A DNA stretch of 64,000 nucleotides from Paracoccus caeni. GTDB taxonomy: Bacteria > Pseudomonadota > Alphaproteobacteria > Rhodobacterales > Rhodobacteraceae. This document shows, piece by piece, positions 17,406 to 26,729 of the stretch (position 1 is its first letter; the number at the start of each line of letters is the position of its first letter). The stretch is from assembly GCF_016629665.1 (NCBI RefSeq), contig NZ_JAEPRQ010000001.1, positions 992,001 to 1,056,000 of the forward strand, in the 5' to 3' direction. The notes under the pieces are model-generated. The model was not told where the DNA came from and ran no database searches. It worked only from the letters and a program-made list of their open reading frames with translations. The translations under genes and the position numbers were made by a program.

Positions 17406-18665
17406 ATGCGTGTCTATAAAGAGATGAAGGCGAGTGTCGCGGTTGCGGCACTGGTTTTGACGGCGGCAACCGCCAATGCGCAGGAGGTGGAGGTCCTGCA
17501 TTGGTGGACCGCCGGCGGCGAGGCCAGCGCGCTGAACGTGCTGAAGGAAAACCTGCAAGCTCAGGGAATCACCTGGCGCGACATGCCGGTGGCCGGTGGC
17601 GGCGGTGAGGCTGCGATGACCGCGCTTCGTGCTCGCGTGACCGCTGGCGATGCGCCGACCGCCGTGCAGATGCTGGGCTTCGATATTCTCGACTGGGCCG
17701 AGCAGGGCGAAGTGCTGGCCGACCTGAACGAGGTCGCCGAGGCCGAGAACTGGGATGAGGTCATCCCCGAGGCGCTTCAGCGCTTCTCGAAACCCGACGG
17801 CAAGTGGATCGCCGCGCCGGTGAACGTCCACTCGACCAACTGGGTCTGGGCGAACAAGTCGGTTCTGGACGAGCTTGGCATCGAACAGCCGGGCACATGG
17901 GACGAATTCATCGCCGCGCTTCAGAAGGTGCAGGATTCGGGCAAGGTCGCGCTGGCCCATGGCGGTCAGCCTTGGCAGGAAGCGACGATCTTCGACAGCG
18001 CCGTTCTGGCGACAGGCGGGGCCGAGTTCTATCAGAAATCGATGATCGATCTGGACCCGGAAGCGCTTGGCGGCGAAGAGATGGTTCAGGTCTTCGACAA
18101 GATGGCGCAACTGCGCGGGTTCGTGGATGACAACTTCTCGGGCCGGGACTGGAACCTTGCCTCGGCGATGGTCATCAACAACGAAGCCGCCTTCCAGATC
18201 ATGGGCGACTGGGCCAAGGGTGAATTCCTGAACGCAGGCAAGGTGCCGGGTCAGGACTTCCTGTGCTTCCGCGTGCCGGGGACCGAGGGCAATGTGACTT
18301 TCAACGCCGACCAGTTCGTGATGTTCGCCCAGACCGACGAGGGCAAGCAGGCCGCGCAGAAGACCATGGCCAGCGCCATTGAATCGCCCGAATTCCAGAT
18401 CGCCTTCAACAAGGTGAAGGGCTCGGTTCCCGCGCGGACCGATGTGTCGGGGGATGAGCTGGACGATTGCGGCAAGCTGGGCATGCAGCAACTGGCCGAA
18501 GCGGCAGAAGCTGGCACTCTGCTGGGTTCGATGGGCCACGGCCATGCCAACCCGGCTGCGGTGAAAAACGCAATGTATGATGTCATCACCGCGCATTTCA
18601 ACGGCGAATATGACAGCGCCACCGCCGCCGAGGAACTGGTGAACGCGGTCGAGGCTGCGCAGTAA
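17406..18665 (+). CDS. Glucose/mannose-type ABC transporter substrate-binding protein
   Basis: Periplasmic binding protein (419 aa) with a signal peptide cleaved near ANAQ (about residue 24). The mature start [13 protein letters not shown], the Gly-rich [17 protein letters not shown] and [13 protein letters not shown] are typical of the GtsA-type glucose-binding proteins of Pseudomonas and related bacteria. I chose ATG 17406 because GGGAGG lies just before it and it gives a clean secretion signal. The frame is open upstream without one. It is followed by a strong hairpin and two permease genes plus an ATPase. The ligand is probably a hexose or a hexose derivative handled by the enzymes of this cluster. 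Confidence 0.9.
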   Translation: MRVYKEMKASVAVAALVLTAATANAQEVEVLHWWTAGGEASALNVLKENLQAQGITWRDMPVAGGGGEAAMTALRARVTAGDAPTAVQMLGFDILDWAEQGEVLADLNEVAEAENWDEVIPEALQRFSKPDGKWIAAPVNVHSTNWVWANKSVLDELGIEQPGTWDEFIAALQKVQDSGKVALAHGGQPWQEATIFDSAVLATGGAEFYQKSMIDLDPEALGGEEMVQVFDKMAQLRGFVDDNFSGRDWNLASAMVINNEAAFQIMGDWAKGEFLNAGKVPGQDFLCFRVPGTEGNVTFNADQFVMFAQTDEGKQAAQKTMASAIESPEFQIAFNKVKGSVPARTDVSGDELDDCGKLGMQQLAEAAEAGTLLGSMGHGHANPAAVKNAMYDVITAHFNGEYDSATAAEELVNAVEAAQ

Positions 18666-18683
18666 GTCTGACTGACCGAAACG

Positions 18684-18712
18684 ACCGGCTCCGGGCGCGT
18701 CCCGGTGCCGGT
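18684..18712 (+). other. Stem-loop after the binding-protein gene
   Basis: ACCGGCTCCGGG / CCCGGTGCCGGT, a 12-bp stem with one mismatch and a 5-base loop, no T-run. Placed 18 bases after the binding-protein stop, it fits a 3' mRNA stabiliser that keeps the binding protein in excess over the membrane subunits. Confidence 0.6.
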
Positions 18713-18756
18713 TTCCCGGGGGGAGCCGGGATCGAACCAGATTGACGGAGGGGTTA

Positions 18757-19659
18757 ATGGCTGTCGGGCAAACCCGGACAGAAAGAGATTGGCGTATGCG
18801 ACTGCAGGACTGGCTGCCAAAGCTGGTGCTGTCACCGTCGGTCGCGATGACGCTGCTTTTCGTCTATGGCTTCATCATCTTCACCATCTATCTGTCCTTC
18901 ACCGGCAGCAAGATGCTGCCCAGCTATGACTGGGTCGGTTTCGACAATTACCGGCGCCTGTTCGGCCTCTCTGCATGGACCACGGCGCTGATCAACCTTG
19001 CGATCTTCGCCAGCCTTTACGTCACCATCTGCATCGCCATCGGTCTGTCGCTGGCGATCTTCCTTGACCAGAAGATCCGGGGCGAGGGGATGTTGCGCCC
19101 GATCTATCTTTACCCGATGGCTTTGTCCTTCATCGTCACCGGGACGGCATGGAAATGGCTGCTGGACCCCGGCATCGGCATTGAACACACCATGCATCTG
19201 TGGGGGTGGGAGACGTTCCGCTTTGACTGGATCAAGAACCGCGACTACGCCATTTACACGCTGGTTCTGGCGGCGGTCTGGCAAAGCTCTGGCTTCGTGA
19301 TGGCGATGTTTCTGGCGGGCCTGCGAGGCATCGACAACGAAATCCTGAAGGCGGCGCAGATTGACGGTGCCTCGAACTGGAACCTTTATCGCCGCATCGT
19401 CATCCCGCTGTTGCGCCCGGCATTTCTGTCGGCCTTCGTGATCCTCGCCCATCTGGCGATCAAGTCTTATGACCTTGTGATCGCATTGACGGGCGGCGGG
19501 CCGGGCAGGGCGACCGAATTACCCGCGACCTTCATGTATTCCTATACCTTCACCCGAAACCAGATGGCGGTCGGCGCGTCGTCGGCGGTGATCATGCTGA
19601 TGGGGATCGCGGCGATCATGGTGCCTTACATCTACGCCGAATTGAAGGAGAAGAACTGA
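18757..19659 (+). CDS. Sugar ABC transporter permease (MalF type)
   Basis: Inner-membrane permease (300 aa) with six predicted helices and an EAA loop at about residue 205 (KAAQIDGASNWNLYRRI). GGAGG stands 4 bases before the ATG at 18757; an ATG 13 codons later is possible. The stop overlaps the next start (TGATG). It pairs with the following permease to form the channel for the sugar delivered by the binding protein at 17406. Confidence 0.88.
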   Translation: MAVGQTRTERDWRMRLQDWLPKLVLSPSVAMTLLFVYGFIIFTIYLSFTGSKMLPSYDWVGFDNYRRLFGLSAWTTALINLAIFASLYVTICIAIGLSLAIFLDQKIRGEGMLRPIYLYPMALSFIVTGTAWKWLLDPGIGIEHTMHLWGWETFRFDWIKNRDYAIYTLVLAAVWQSSGFVMAMFLAGLRGIDNEILKAAQIDGASNWNLYRRIVIPLLRPAFLSAFVILAHLAIKSYDLVIALTGGGPGRATELPATFMYSYTFTRNQMAVGASSAVIMLMGIAAIMVPYIYAELKEKN

Positions 19660-20540
19660 TGTCGGTCGCCACGCAGGACAGCGCGGTCAGAACCGGCCGC
19701 ATCACCCGAACCTTCATCTATGTCTTTCTGATCTTCTTCGCGCTGTTCTATCTGCTGCCGTTCTTCGTGATGGTGATCAACAGCCTGAAACCGCTGGGCG
19801 AGATCACCGGCGGCAATATGATGGCGCTGCCGCAGGACTGGACCATTCAGCCCTGGCTGTCGGCATGGTCCACCGCCCAGATCGGGGTCGAGGCGACGGG
19901 GCTGAAGCCCTATTTCATCAACTCGATCCTGATGGTGGTGCCCGCGGTTGCGATCTCGACCATGCTGGGGGCGCTGAACGGCTATATCCTGACCAAATGG
20001 ACCTTTCCGGGCCATAAGATCCTGTTCGGGCTGATGCTGTTTTCCTGCTTCATCCCGTTCCAGATCGTGCTGATCCCGATGGCGCGGGTGCTGGGCGAAC
20101 TTGGCCTGTCGGGCAGCACCACCGGGCTGATCCTTGTCCATGTCGTCTATGGCGTCGGCTTTTCGACGCTCTATTTCCGCAACTACTATGCCGCCTTCCC
20201 GACCGAGCTGGTCAGGGCGGCGATGATGGACGGCGCGGGCTTTTTCCGCATCTTCTGGCGGATCATGCTGCCGGTATCCGGGCCGATCGCGGTCGTCTGC
20301 ATCATCTGGCAATTCACCAATATCTGGAACGACTTCCTGTTCGGGGCATCCTTTGCCGGGCTGAACGCCATGCCGATCACGGTGGCGCTGAACAATCTCG
20401 TGCAATCCTCGACCGGGGTTAAGGAATACAACGTCCACTTCGCAGGCGCGATCCTTGCCGCGCTTCCAACGCTTCTCGTCTATATCGTCGCGGGCCGCTA
20501 TTTCGTGCGCGGTCTGATGGCGGGCTCTGTCAAAGGGTAG
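19659..20540 (+). CDS. Sugar ABC transporter permease (MalG type)
   Basis: Second permease subunit (293 aa), six predicted helices, EAA loop at about residue 185 (RAAMMDGAGFFRIFWRI). The start shares a base with the upstream stop, so the two permeases are translationally coupled. The sequence resembles GtsC-type glucose permeases. It is followed by the ATPase gene with an effective gap of only 5 bases. Confidence 0.88.
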   Translation: MSVATQDSAVRTGRITRTFIYVFLIFFALFYLLPFFVMVINSLKPLGEITGGNMMALPQDWTIQPWLSAWSTAQIGVEATGLKPYFINSILMVVPAVAISTMLGALNGYILTKWTFPGHKILFGLMLFSCFIPFQIVLIPMARVLGELGLSGSTTGLILVHVVYGVGFSTLYFRNYYAAFPTELVRAAMMDGAGFFRIFWRIMLPVSGPIAVVCIIWQFTNIWNDFLFGASFAGLNAMPITVALNNLVQSSTGVKEYNVHFAGAILAALPTLLVYIVAGRYFVRGLMAGSVKG

Positions 20541-20545
20541 TGCTC

Positions 20546-21670
20546 ATGGGCTTTCTTGATATCAACAATGCCGTCAAAGCCTATGGCGCGGTCGAGGTGC
20601 TGCATCAGGTGGACATCTCGGTCGAAGAGGGCGAGTTTCTGGTGCTGGTCGGCCCGTCGGGCTGCGGCAAATCCACGCTTCTGAATATGATCGCCGGGCT
20701 GGAAAGCGTCACCAAAGGCACGATTTCGATCAAGGACCGGGTGATCAATGACGTTCACCCCTCGAAACGCAACATCGCCATGGTGTTTCAAAGCTACGCG
20801 CTTTACCCGAACATGACCGTCGGTCAGAACATCACCTTCGGCCTTGAAATGCACGGCACGCCCAAGCCCGAGCGTCAGGCGAAACTGGCCGATGTGGCGA
20901 AGCTCTTGCAGATCGATCATCTGCTGGACCGCAAGCCGGGGCAGCTTTCGGGCGGGCAGCGTCAGCGGGTGGCGATGGGCCGGGCGCTGGTCCGCGATCC
21001 CGACGTGTTCCTGTTCGACGAACCCTTGTCGAACCTTGACGCGAAACTGCGCGTGGACATGCGGACCGAGATCAAGAAGCTGCATCAGCGGCTGAAACGC
21101 ACCATCGTCTATGTGACCCATGACCAGATCGAGGCGATGACCCTGTCCACCCGGATCGCGGTGATGAACAAGGGCTATATACAGCAGCTTGGCACGCCGA
21201 AGGAGATCTACGACACGCCTGCGAACCTGTTCGTGGCCAGCTTCATGGGCAGCCCGTCGATGAACCTGATCCCGGCGGTTCTGGTGGCCGATGGCGATCA
21301 GATCGCGGCGCGGATCACCGGCTTTGACGGTCAGCCGCTGCTGCTGCGCCTGTCGCAGAACGATCAGACCATCCGCAACTATCTGGACGCGCAGGTGATC
21401 CTTGGCATCCGCCCCGAGGCGCTGACCGACGCCGATGGCGCCGACCGCAATGCCCGAAACCTGCAAGTGATCCGCAATCAGGTGACGGTGACCGAACCGG
21501 CGGGGTCGGATACCTTCGTAACCACGGTGCTGGGCGGCAAGGACTGCGTGGCCCGGATGCGGGCGGATGCCGATGTGCATCCCGGCCAGCCGTTTGATTT
21601 CACAGTGAATATGGACAAGGCGGTGATCTTCGACCCGAAGACAGAGGACCGCATCGCAGGACGACACTAA
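20546..21670 (+). CDS. Sugar ABC transporter ATP-binding protein (MalK/UgpC type)
   Basis: ATPase (374 aa) with all key motifs: Walker [11 protein letters not shown]-loop [12 protein letters not shown], signature LSGGQRQRVAMGRAL, Walker B DVFLFDEPLSNLD and H-loop YVTHDQIEAMT, then a TOBE-type C-terminal domain from about residue 240. ATG 20546 has AAAGGG 8 bases upstream and was preferred to an overlapping GTG two codons earlier. The stop shares its last base with the start of the next gene. Confidence 0.92.
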   Translation: MGFLDINNAVKAYGAVEVLHQVDISVEEGEFLVLVGPSGCGKSTLLNMIAGLESVTKGTISIKDRVINDVHPSKRNIAMVFQSYALYPNMTVGQNITFGLEMHGTPKPERQAKLADVAKLLQIDHLLDRKPGQLSGGQRQRVAMGRALVRDPDVFLFDEPLSNLDAKLRVDMRTEIKKLHQRLKRTIVYVTHDQIEAMTLSTRIAVMNKGYIQQLGTPKEIYDTPANLFVASFMGSPSMNLIPAVLVADGDQIAARITGFDGQPLLLRLSQNDQTIRNYLDAQVILGIRPEALTDADGADRNARNLQVIRNQVTVTEPAGSDTFVTTVLGGKDCVARMRADADVHPGQPFDFTVNMDKAVIFDPKTEDRIAGRH

Positions 21671-23145
21671 TGGACGCAGATATCGTCATCATCGGCTCCG
21701 GCATCGGCGGCGCCTCGGCTGCCGCTGCGCTGGCACCATCGGGGCGGCGGATTCTGATCCTTGAACGGGGCGGGCATCTGCCTGATACCGCCCATGCCCG
21801 CGATCCTGTGGCGATCTTCCGCGATGGGCATTATCGCCCGAAAGAGACATGGTTGGACGGATCGGGCAGCGCCTTCAATCCCGGCAATTATTACTATGTC
21901 GGCGGTAATTCCAAATTCTACGGCGCGGTCATGCTGCGCTACCGGGCCGAGGATTTTCGCCCCTTGCGCCATCTGGGCGGCACAACACCCGGCTGGCCAA
22001 TCGCCTACGAGGATCTGGAACCCTGGTATGGCCGGGTAGAGCAGCTTTATCAGGTGCGCGGCGCTTTGGGCGATGACCCGACCGAGCCCGCACATTCCAG
22101 CCCCTATCCACACCCCCCGGTGCCCGACGAGCCACCCATTGCCGACCTGCGGTCGCGGCTGCGGCGGATCGGGCTGAACCCCAGCAGCCTGCCGCTGGCC
22201 GTCGATCTGGATCTGTGGCTGAAACGCGCGGCGACGCCGTGGGACGCCTTTCCGAACGCGTCCGGCGGCAAGCTGGATGCCGAGACCGGGGCATTGGCCG
22301 ACGCCCTGCGCCATCCGAACGTGACCCTGAGGACGGGAACATTCGTGCGCGGGCTTGAGGCCGGGCCGGATGGCCGTATCGCCGCGGTTCTGGTCGATGG
22401 TGCTGAAGGTCCGCAGCGGCTGACCGCGCCTGTGGTGATCCTGGCGGCGGGTGCGGTCAACAGCGCGGCGCTGCTGCTGCGGTCGGGGCTTGCCAACAGC
22501 TCGGATCAGGTCGGGCGCAACTTTATGAACCACAATTCCTCAGCGGTGCTGGCGATCAGCCCGTGGCGGGTGAATGGCTCGATCTATCAAAAGACGCTGC
22601 AATTGAACGATTTCTACCTGACCGGCGGGCCGGACGGCACGCCCTTGGGCAATGTGCAACTGCTGGGCAGAATCTCTGCCCCCATTCTGGCGGCGGGGGG
22701 CAATTTGCCGATGCCGCTGGCCCGGCTGATCGCCCGCAATGCCATCGACCTTTACGCCATGTCCGAGGATCTGCCCTCACCCGACAGTCGGGTGACGTTA
22801 AGCGGCGATCAGATCGTGCTGGACTGGAAACGCTCGAACTGGGAGGCGCATCAGGCGCTGGTCGCCAGACTTCGGCGCGAATTGCGCCGTGCGGGCTTTC
22901 CGATCGTTCTGGCAAAGGCCTTCGACCGCCGCACACCCTCGCATCAATGCGGCACGGCGCGGATGGGGCGCGATCCGGCGACCAGCGTGGTCGATACATT
23001 CGGGCGCAGCCATGACCATCCGAACCTGTTCATCACCGATGCCAGCGTCCTGCCGACCTCGGCCGCGGTCAATCCCGCCTTGACCATCGCCGCCCTTGCC
23101 TTGCGCAGCGGCCACCACATCCTAGAGACCGAGACCGCAGCATGA
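21670..23145 (+). CDS. GMC-type FAD-dependent oxidoreductase
   Basis: Flavoprotein (491 aa) of the glucose-methanol-choline group. The FAD-binding start reads DIVIIGSGIGGASAAAAL; the C-terminal part has SHQCGTARMG, which carries the expected active-site His, and NPALTIAALALRSG, where a second His/Asn pair normally sits. No signal peptide is seen, so it probably acts in the cytoplasm. It resembles bacterial sugar/glycoside dehydrogenases that oxidise a ring hydroxyl, though I cannot name the substrate. It is coupled by overlaps to the ATPase gene before it and the SDR after it. Confidence 0.87.
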   Translation: MDADIVIIGSGIGGASAAAALAPSGRRILILERGGHLPDTAHARDPVAIFRDGHYRPKETWLDGSGSAFNPGNYYYVGGNSKFYGAVMLRYRAEDFRPLRHLGGTTPGWPIAYEDLEPWYGRVEQLYQVRGALGDDPTEPAHSSPYPHPPVPDEPPIADLRSRLRRIGLNPSSLPLAVDLDLWLKRAATPWDAFPNASGGKLDAETGALADALRHPNVTLRTGTFVRGLEAGPDGRIAAVLVDGAEGPQRLTAPVVILAAGAVNSAALLLRSGLANSSDQVGRNFMNHNSSAVLAISPWRVNGSIYQKTLQLNDFYLTGGPDGTPLGNVQLLGRISAPILAAGGNLPMPLARLIARNAIDLYAMSEDLPSPDSRVTLSGDQIVLDWKRSNWEAHQALVARLRRELRRAGFPIVLAKAFDRRTPSHQCGTARMGRDPATSVVDTFGRSHDHPNLFITDASVLPTSAAVNPALTIAALALRSGHHILETETAA

Positions 23146-23906
23146 CCACTGGTCCCCTTGCCCTGATCACCGGAGGCCAGCAAGGCATCGGCCTTGGCAT
23201 CGCCGAAGCCCTGTCTCGTGCAGGTTTCCGCGTCGTTCTGGTCTCTGATCTGCCCCCCGACGCGCCACCTGCACGCGCCGCGCTGCACCGGCTTGGCGAC
23301 CGGGCCAGCTATTTCCGGCACGACATTGCCGATACCGCCGCGATCCCCGGCCTGCTGGACCGGATCGTCGCGGCGCATGGCGGGATCGACTGCCTGATCT
23401 CGAATGCCGGGGTGCCTGCGCGGGTGCGTGGCGATCTGCTGGACATGCTGCCCGAGAATTTCGACTGGACCATGTCGGTCAACCTGCGCGGCACCTTCTT
23501 TCTTGCGCAAGAGGTCGCGCGCCGGATGATCGCCGATCCGGGCGAGGCCTATCGGTCGCTGATCTTCGTGACCTCGATCTCGGCCAGCATGGTTTCGACC
23601 GAGCGGGGCGAATACTGCATGTCGAAGGCCGGGGCGGCGATGATGGCGCAGCTTTTCGCGGCGCGGCTGGCAGGCGACGGGATCGGGGTTTTTGATCTGC
23701 GCCCCGGCATCATCCGCAGCGGCATGACCGAAAAGGTGGCCGAGAAATACGACCGCATGATCGGCGATGGGCTGGTGCCTGCCGGTCGTTGGGGAAAGCC
23801 CGCCGATCTGGGCCGGATCGTGGTGCCACTGGCATTGGGGCTTCTGGATTTCGCCAATGGCGCGGTCATTCCGGCGGATGGCGGACTGTCCATCCCACGG
23901 CTTTAG
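23142..23906 (+). CDS. SDR-family oxidoreductase
   Basis: Short-chain dehydrogenase/reductase (254 aa) of the classical type. It has the cofactor motif [15 protein letters not shown] (a variant of TGxxxGIG), the SNAGVP element at about residue 88, a catalytic Ser near 144 (TSISAS) and YxxxK as YCMSK. It overlaps the upstream GMC gene by 4 bases (ATGA). It is likely to reduce or oxidise a keto-sugar intermediate with NAD(P)H; the substrate is not deducible. Confidence 0.88.
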   Translation: MTTGPLALITGGQQGIGLGIAEALSRAGFRVVLVSDLPPDAPPARAALHRLGDRASYFRHDIADTAAIPGLLDRIVAAHGGIDCLISNAGVPARVRGDLLDMLPENFDWTMSVNLRGTFFLAQEVARRMIADPGEAYRSLIFVTSISASMVSTERGEYCMSKAGAAMMAQLFAARLAGDGIGVFDLRPGIIRSGMTEKVAEKYDRMIGDGLVPAGRWGKPADLGRIVVPLALGLLDFANGAVIPADGGLSIPRL

Positions 23907-23926
23907 GGACGAAAAGGGGGCGCGAT

Positions 23927-25528
23927 ATCGGCAAGGATTTCGACTTCATCATCGTCGGCGGCGGCAGCGCCGGATGCGTGCTGGCCAACCGGCTGAGCGA
24001 AGACCCCTCGGCCCGTGTCCTGTTGCTGGAGGCGGGCGGGCGTCCGCGCCATCCGTTCTATGCCATGCCCGCGGGCTTTGCGAAGATGACCAAGGGCATC
24101 GGTGCCTGGGGCTGGCAGACCGTGCCACAGCGGCACATGAACGATATGGTGATCCGCTATACGCAGGCGCGGGTGCTGGGCGGGGGCTCATCCATCAACG
24201 CGCAAATCTACACGCGCGGCAATCCCGCCGATTACGACGAATGGCGTCAGATGGGCTGCGACGGGTGGAGCTATGACGACATCCTGCCCTATTTCCGCAA
24301 GTCCGAGGATAATGACAGCTTCGACGACCATTTCCACGCGCAAGGTGGGCCGCTGGGCGTGTCGAAACCGCGCGCGCCGCTGCCGATCTGTGACGCCTAT
24401 TTCCGCGCGGCGGCTGAGCTGGGTATTCCTTTCAACCCGGACATGAACGGGGCGGCGCAGGAGGGCGTCGGCTTTTATCAGCTTACCCAAAGACATGCGC
24501 GGCGATCTTCGACATCGGTTGCATTTCTGGACCCCGCCCGACGGCGTCCCAACCTGACCATCCGCTCGGGTCAGCAGGTGCTGCGGCTGTTGGTCGAAAA
24601 CGGTCGGGCCATCGGTGTCGAACTTGCCATGGGCAACGAGGTCGAGCGGCTTCATGCGCGGGCCGAGGTGATCCTGTCATCCGGCGCAATTGGCTCGCCA
24701 CGGCTGCTGATGCTGTCGGGGATCGGGCCTGCGGACCATCTGCATTCGCTGGGCATCCCGGTGGTTCTCGACCAGCCAGAGGTGGGCGCCAACCTTCAGG
24801 ATCACCTTGACCTCTTCGTCATTGCTGAATGCAGCGGCCCCTATACCTATGACCGCTATGCCCGCCCGCTATGGTCTGCGGTGGCGGGCCTGCGCTATCT
24901 CTTGACGCGCGGCGGCCCGGTGGCGTCCAGCCTCTTTGAGACCGGCGGCTTCTGGTATGCCGATCCTGCCGCCGACCGCCCGGATATACAATTCCACCTT
25001 GGCCTTGGTTCGGGGATCGAGGCGGGGGTGGCTGCGATGCCGGATGGCGGGGTCACGCTGAATTCGGCCTATCTGCGGCCCCGGTCGCGGGGGACGGTGC
25101 GGCTGGCCTCGGCCGATCCGCTGGCGCCGCCGTTGATCGATCCGAACTACTGGGCCGATCCGCATGACCGTGAGATGTCCATCCGGGGGCTGAAGCTGGC
25201 GCAAGAGATCATGGCCGGGAACGCGCTGAAGCCGATGCTGAAACGCGAGGTGCTGCCGGGACCGGATGTGCAGACCGAGGCGGATTATTTCGCCTATGCC
25301 TGCCGCAACGCCAAGACCGACCATCATCCCGCAGGCACCTGCCGGATGGGGGGCGACGATGCCTCGGTCCTTGATCCGCAGCTTCGGTTTCGGGGGATTG
25401 CGGGGCTGAGGGTCGCGGATGCCTCGATCATGCCGCGGCTGAATTCATCGAACACCAATGCGCCGACGATCATGATCGCGGAAAAGGCGGCCGACATGAT
25501 CAAGGCCGCAAACGGGCTGGCGTCGTGA
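23927..25528 (+). CDS. GMC oxidoreductase (choline dehydrogenase-like) with no canonical start codon nearby
   Basis: Second GMC flavoprotein of the cluster (533 aa from the position chosen). It has FAD motif [32 protein letters not shown], the active-site [10 protein letters not shown] and the closing [17 protein letters not shown], all typical of BetA-like alcohol dehydrogenases. The start is a problem: no ATG or GTG occurs in this frame before the FAD motif. The choice is an ATC at 23927, six bases after AAAAGGGGG and at the right distance from the FAD motif, or a TTG at 23789 deep inside the SDR gene, which would add 46 residues. I prefer ATC (or a mutated ATG) on spacing and the usual family N-terminus. 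Confidence 0.82.
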   Translation: MGKDFDFIIVGGGSAGCVLANRLSEDPSARVLLLEAGGRPRHPFYAMPAGFAKMTKGIGAWGWQTVPQRHMNDMVIRYTQARVLGGGSSINAQIYTRGNPADYDEWRQMGCDGWSYDDILPYFRKSEDNDSFDDHFHAQGGPLGVSKPRAPLPICDAYFRAAAELGIPFNPDMNGAAQEGVGFYQLTQRHARRSSTSVAFLDPARRRPNLTIRSGQQVLRLLVENGRAIGVELAMGNEVERLHARAEVILSSGAIGSPRLLMLSGIGPADHLHSLGIPVVLDQPEVGANLQDHLDLFVIAECSGPYTYDRYARPLWSAVAGLRYLLTRGGPVASSLFETGGFWYADPAADRPDIQFHLGLGSGIEAGVAAMPDGGVTLNSAYLRPRSRGTVRLASADPLAPPLIDPNYWADPHDREMSIRGLKLAQEIMAGNALKPMLKREVLPGPDVQTEADYFAYACRNAKTDHHPAGTCRMGGDDASVLDPQLRFRGIAGLRVADASIMPRLNSSNTNAPTIMIAEKAADMIKAANGLAS

Positions 25529-25559
25529 CGCACCGCCCGGAACAGAGGAGGTCAACAGG

Positions 25560-26729
25560 ATGCTGATCCTGCCCAATGCCGATGGCACGCTTGCGCCCTA
25601 TCGCCTGACCGGGGTGCCGCTGTCGCCCCGAGCGCCCGGCACCGCGTTCACCCGCACCGCCTTTGCGGCGGCGCATGTGGTCAGCGACCCCTTGCGCGAC
25701 GATACGCCGTGGCTGGGGCGACCGGCGGTCGATTGGGACACGACGATGGCCGTTCGGCGCGGGCTGTGGGATCAGGGACTTGGTCTTGCCGAGGCGATGG
25801 ACACGGCGCAGCGCGGCATGGGCGTGGACTGGCTGACCGCGAAGGAGCTGATCCAGCGCTGCATGGTCGAGGCGAAGGCGCATCCGCTGCGGCCACGGGT
25901 GGCCTGCGGCGCGGGGACCGATCACCAGACGCTGGACCAGCTTCGCGATCCGGGTGCGGTCATTGCCGCCTATGAGACGCAGATGGAGGCGATCGAGGCG
26001 GCAGGTGGGCAGGTGATCCTGATGGCCACCCGCGCGCTGCCCGCCATCGATGCGGGGCCGGATACCTATTTGCAGGTCTATGGCCGCCTTCTGGATCAGG
26101 CGCAGGCGCCGGTGATCCTGCACTGGCTGGGCGATATGTTCGATCCGGCGCTTGCGGGTTATTGGGGCAGCCGGGACGTGGCGGCGGCCTCGGATACGGT
26201 TCTGGCGCTGATCGAGGCGCATCAGGCCAAGGTCGATGGCATCAAGATTTCGCTTCTGGATCAGGCCCATGAAGAGGCGTTCCGGGCGCGGCTGCCGGAA
26301 GGTGTCAGGCTCTATACCGGCGACGATTTCAACTATGCCGCGCTGATTGAGGGTGACGGACGCCACCATTCCCACGCGCTTCTGGGCATCTTCGCCGCCA
26401 TCGCCCCGGCAGCGTCACAGGCGCTTGAGGCTTTGGCCAAGGGCGACCGTACCGAATATCACCGGCTTCTGGCGCCCACCGTGCCGCTGTCGCGCGAGAT
26501 TTTCCGTGCGCCGACGCAGTTCTACAAGGCCGGGATCGCCTTCCTTGCCTGGCTGAACGGCATGCAGACGCATTTCATCATGCCTGCCGGGTTTCAGTCC
26601 TCGCGCGGTATCCTGCATTACGCGCAGGTATTTCGTCTGGCCGATCAGGCCGGATTGCTGACCCAACCCGATCTTGCAGCCCATCGCATGCGCCAGCTTC
26701 TGGCGCTGCACGGTATCGTAGAGAGTTGA
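25560..26729 (+). CDS. DUF993 dihydrodipicolinate-synthase-like protein
   Basis: A 389-aa protein of the DUF993 family, usually annotated as dihydrodipicolinate synthase family, i.e. a TIM-barrel class I aldolase/lyase fold. GIKIS places Lys229 where the Schiff-base Lys of such enzymes lies. GAGTDHQTLD and YTGDDFNY are other striking segments. No member has a reaction I can name with confidence. Retro-aldol cleavage of a keto-sugar or keto-acid made by the neighbouring oxidoreductases is a reasonable inference. A GAGGAGG ribosome-binding site precedes the ATG. The stop is directly followed by the LacI gene. Confidence 0.85.
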   Translation: MLILPNADGTLAPYRLTGVPLSPRAPGTAFTRTAFAAAHVVSDPLRDDTPWLGRPAVDWDTTMAVRRGLWDQGLGLAEAMDTAQRGMGVDWLTAKELIQRCMVEAKAHPLRPRVACGAGTDHQTLDQLRDPGAVIAAYETQMEAIEAAGGQVILMATRALPAIDAGPDTYLQVYGRLLDQAQAPVILHWLGDMFDPALAGYWGSRDVAAASDTVLALIEAHQAKVDGIKISLLDQAHEEAFRARLPEGVRLYTGDDFNYAALIEGDGRHHSHALLGIFAAIAPAASQALEALAKGDRTEYHRLLAPTVPLSREIFRAPTQFYKAGIAFLAWLNGMQTHFIMPAGFQSSRGILHYAQVFRLADQAGLLTQPDLAAHRMRQLLALHGIVES

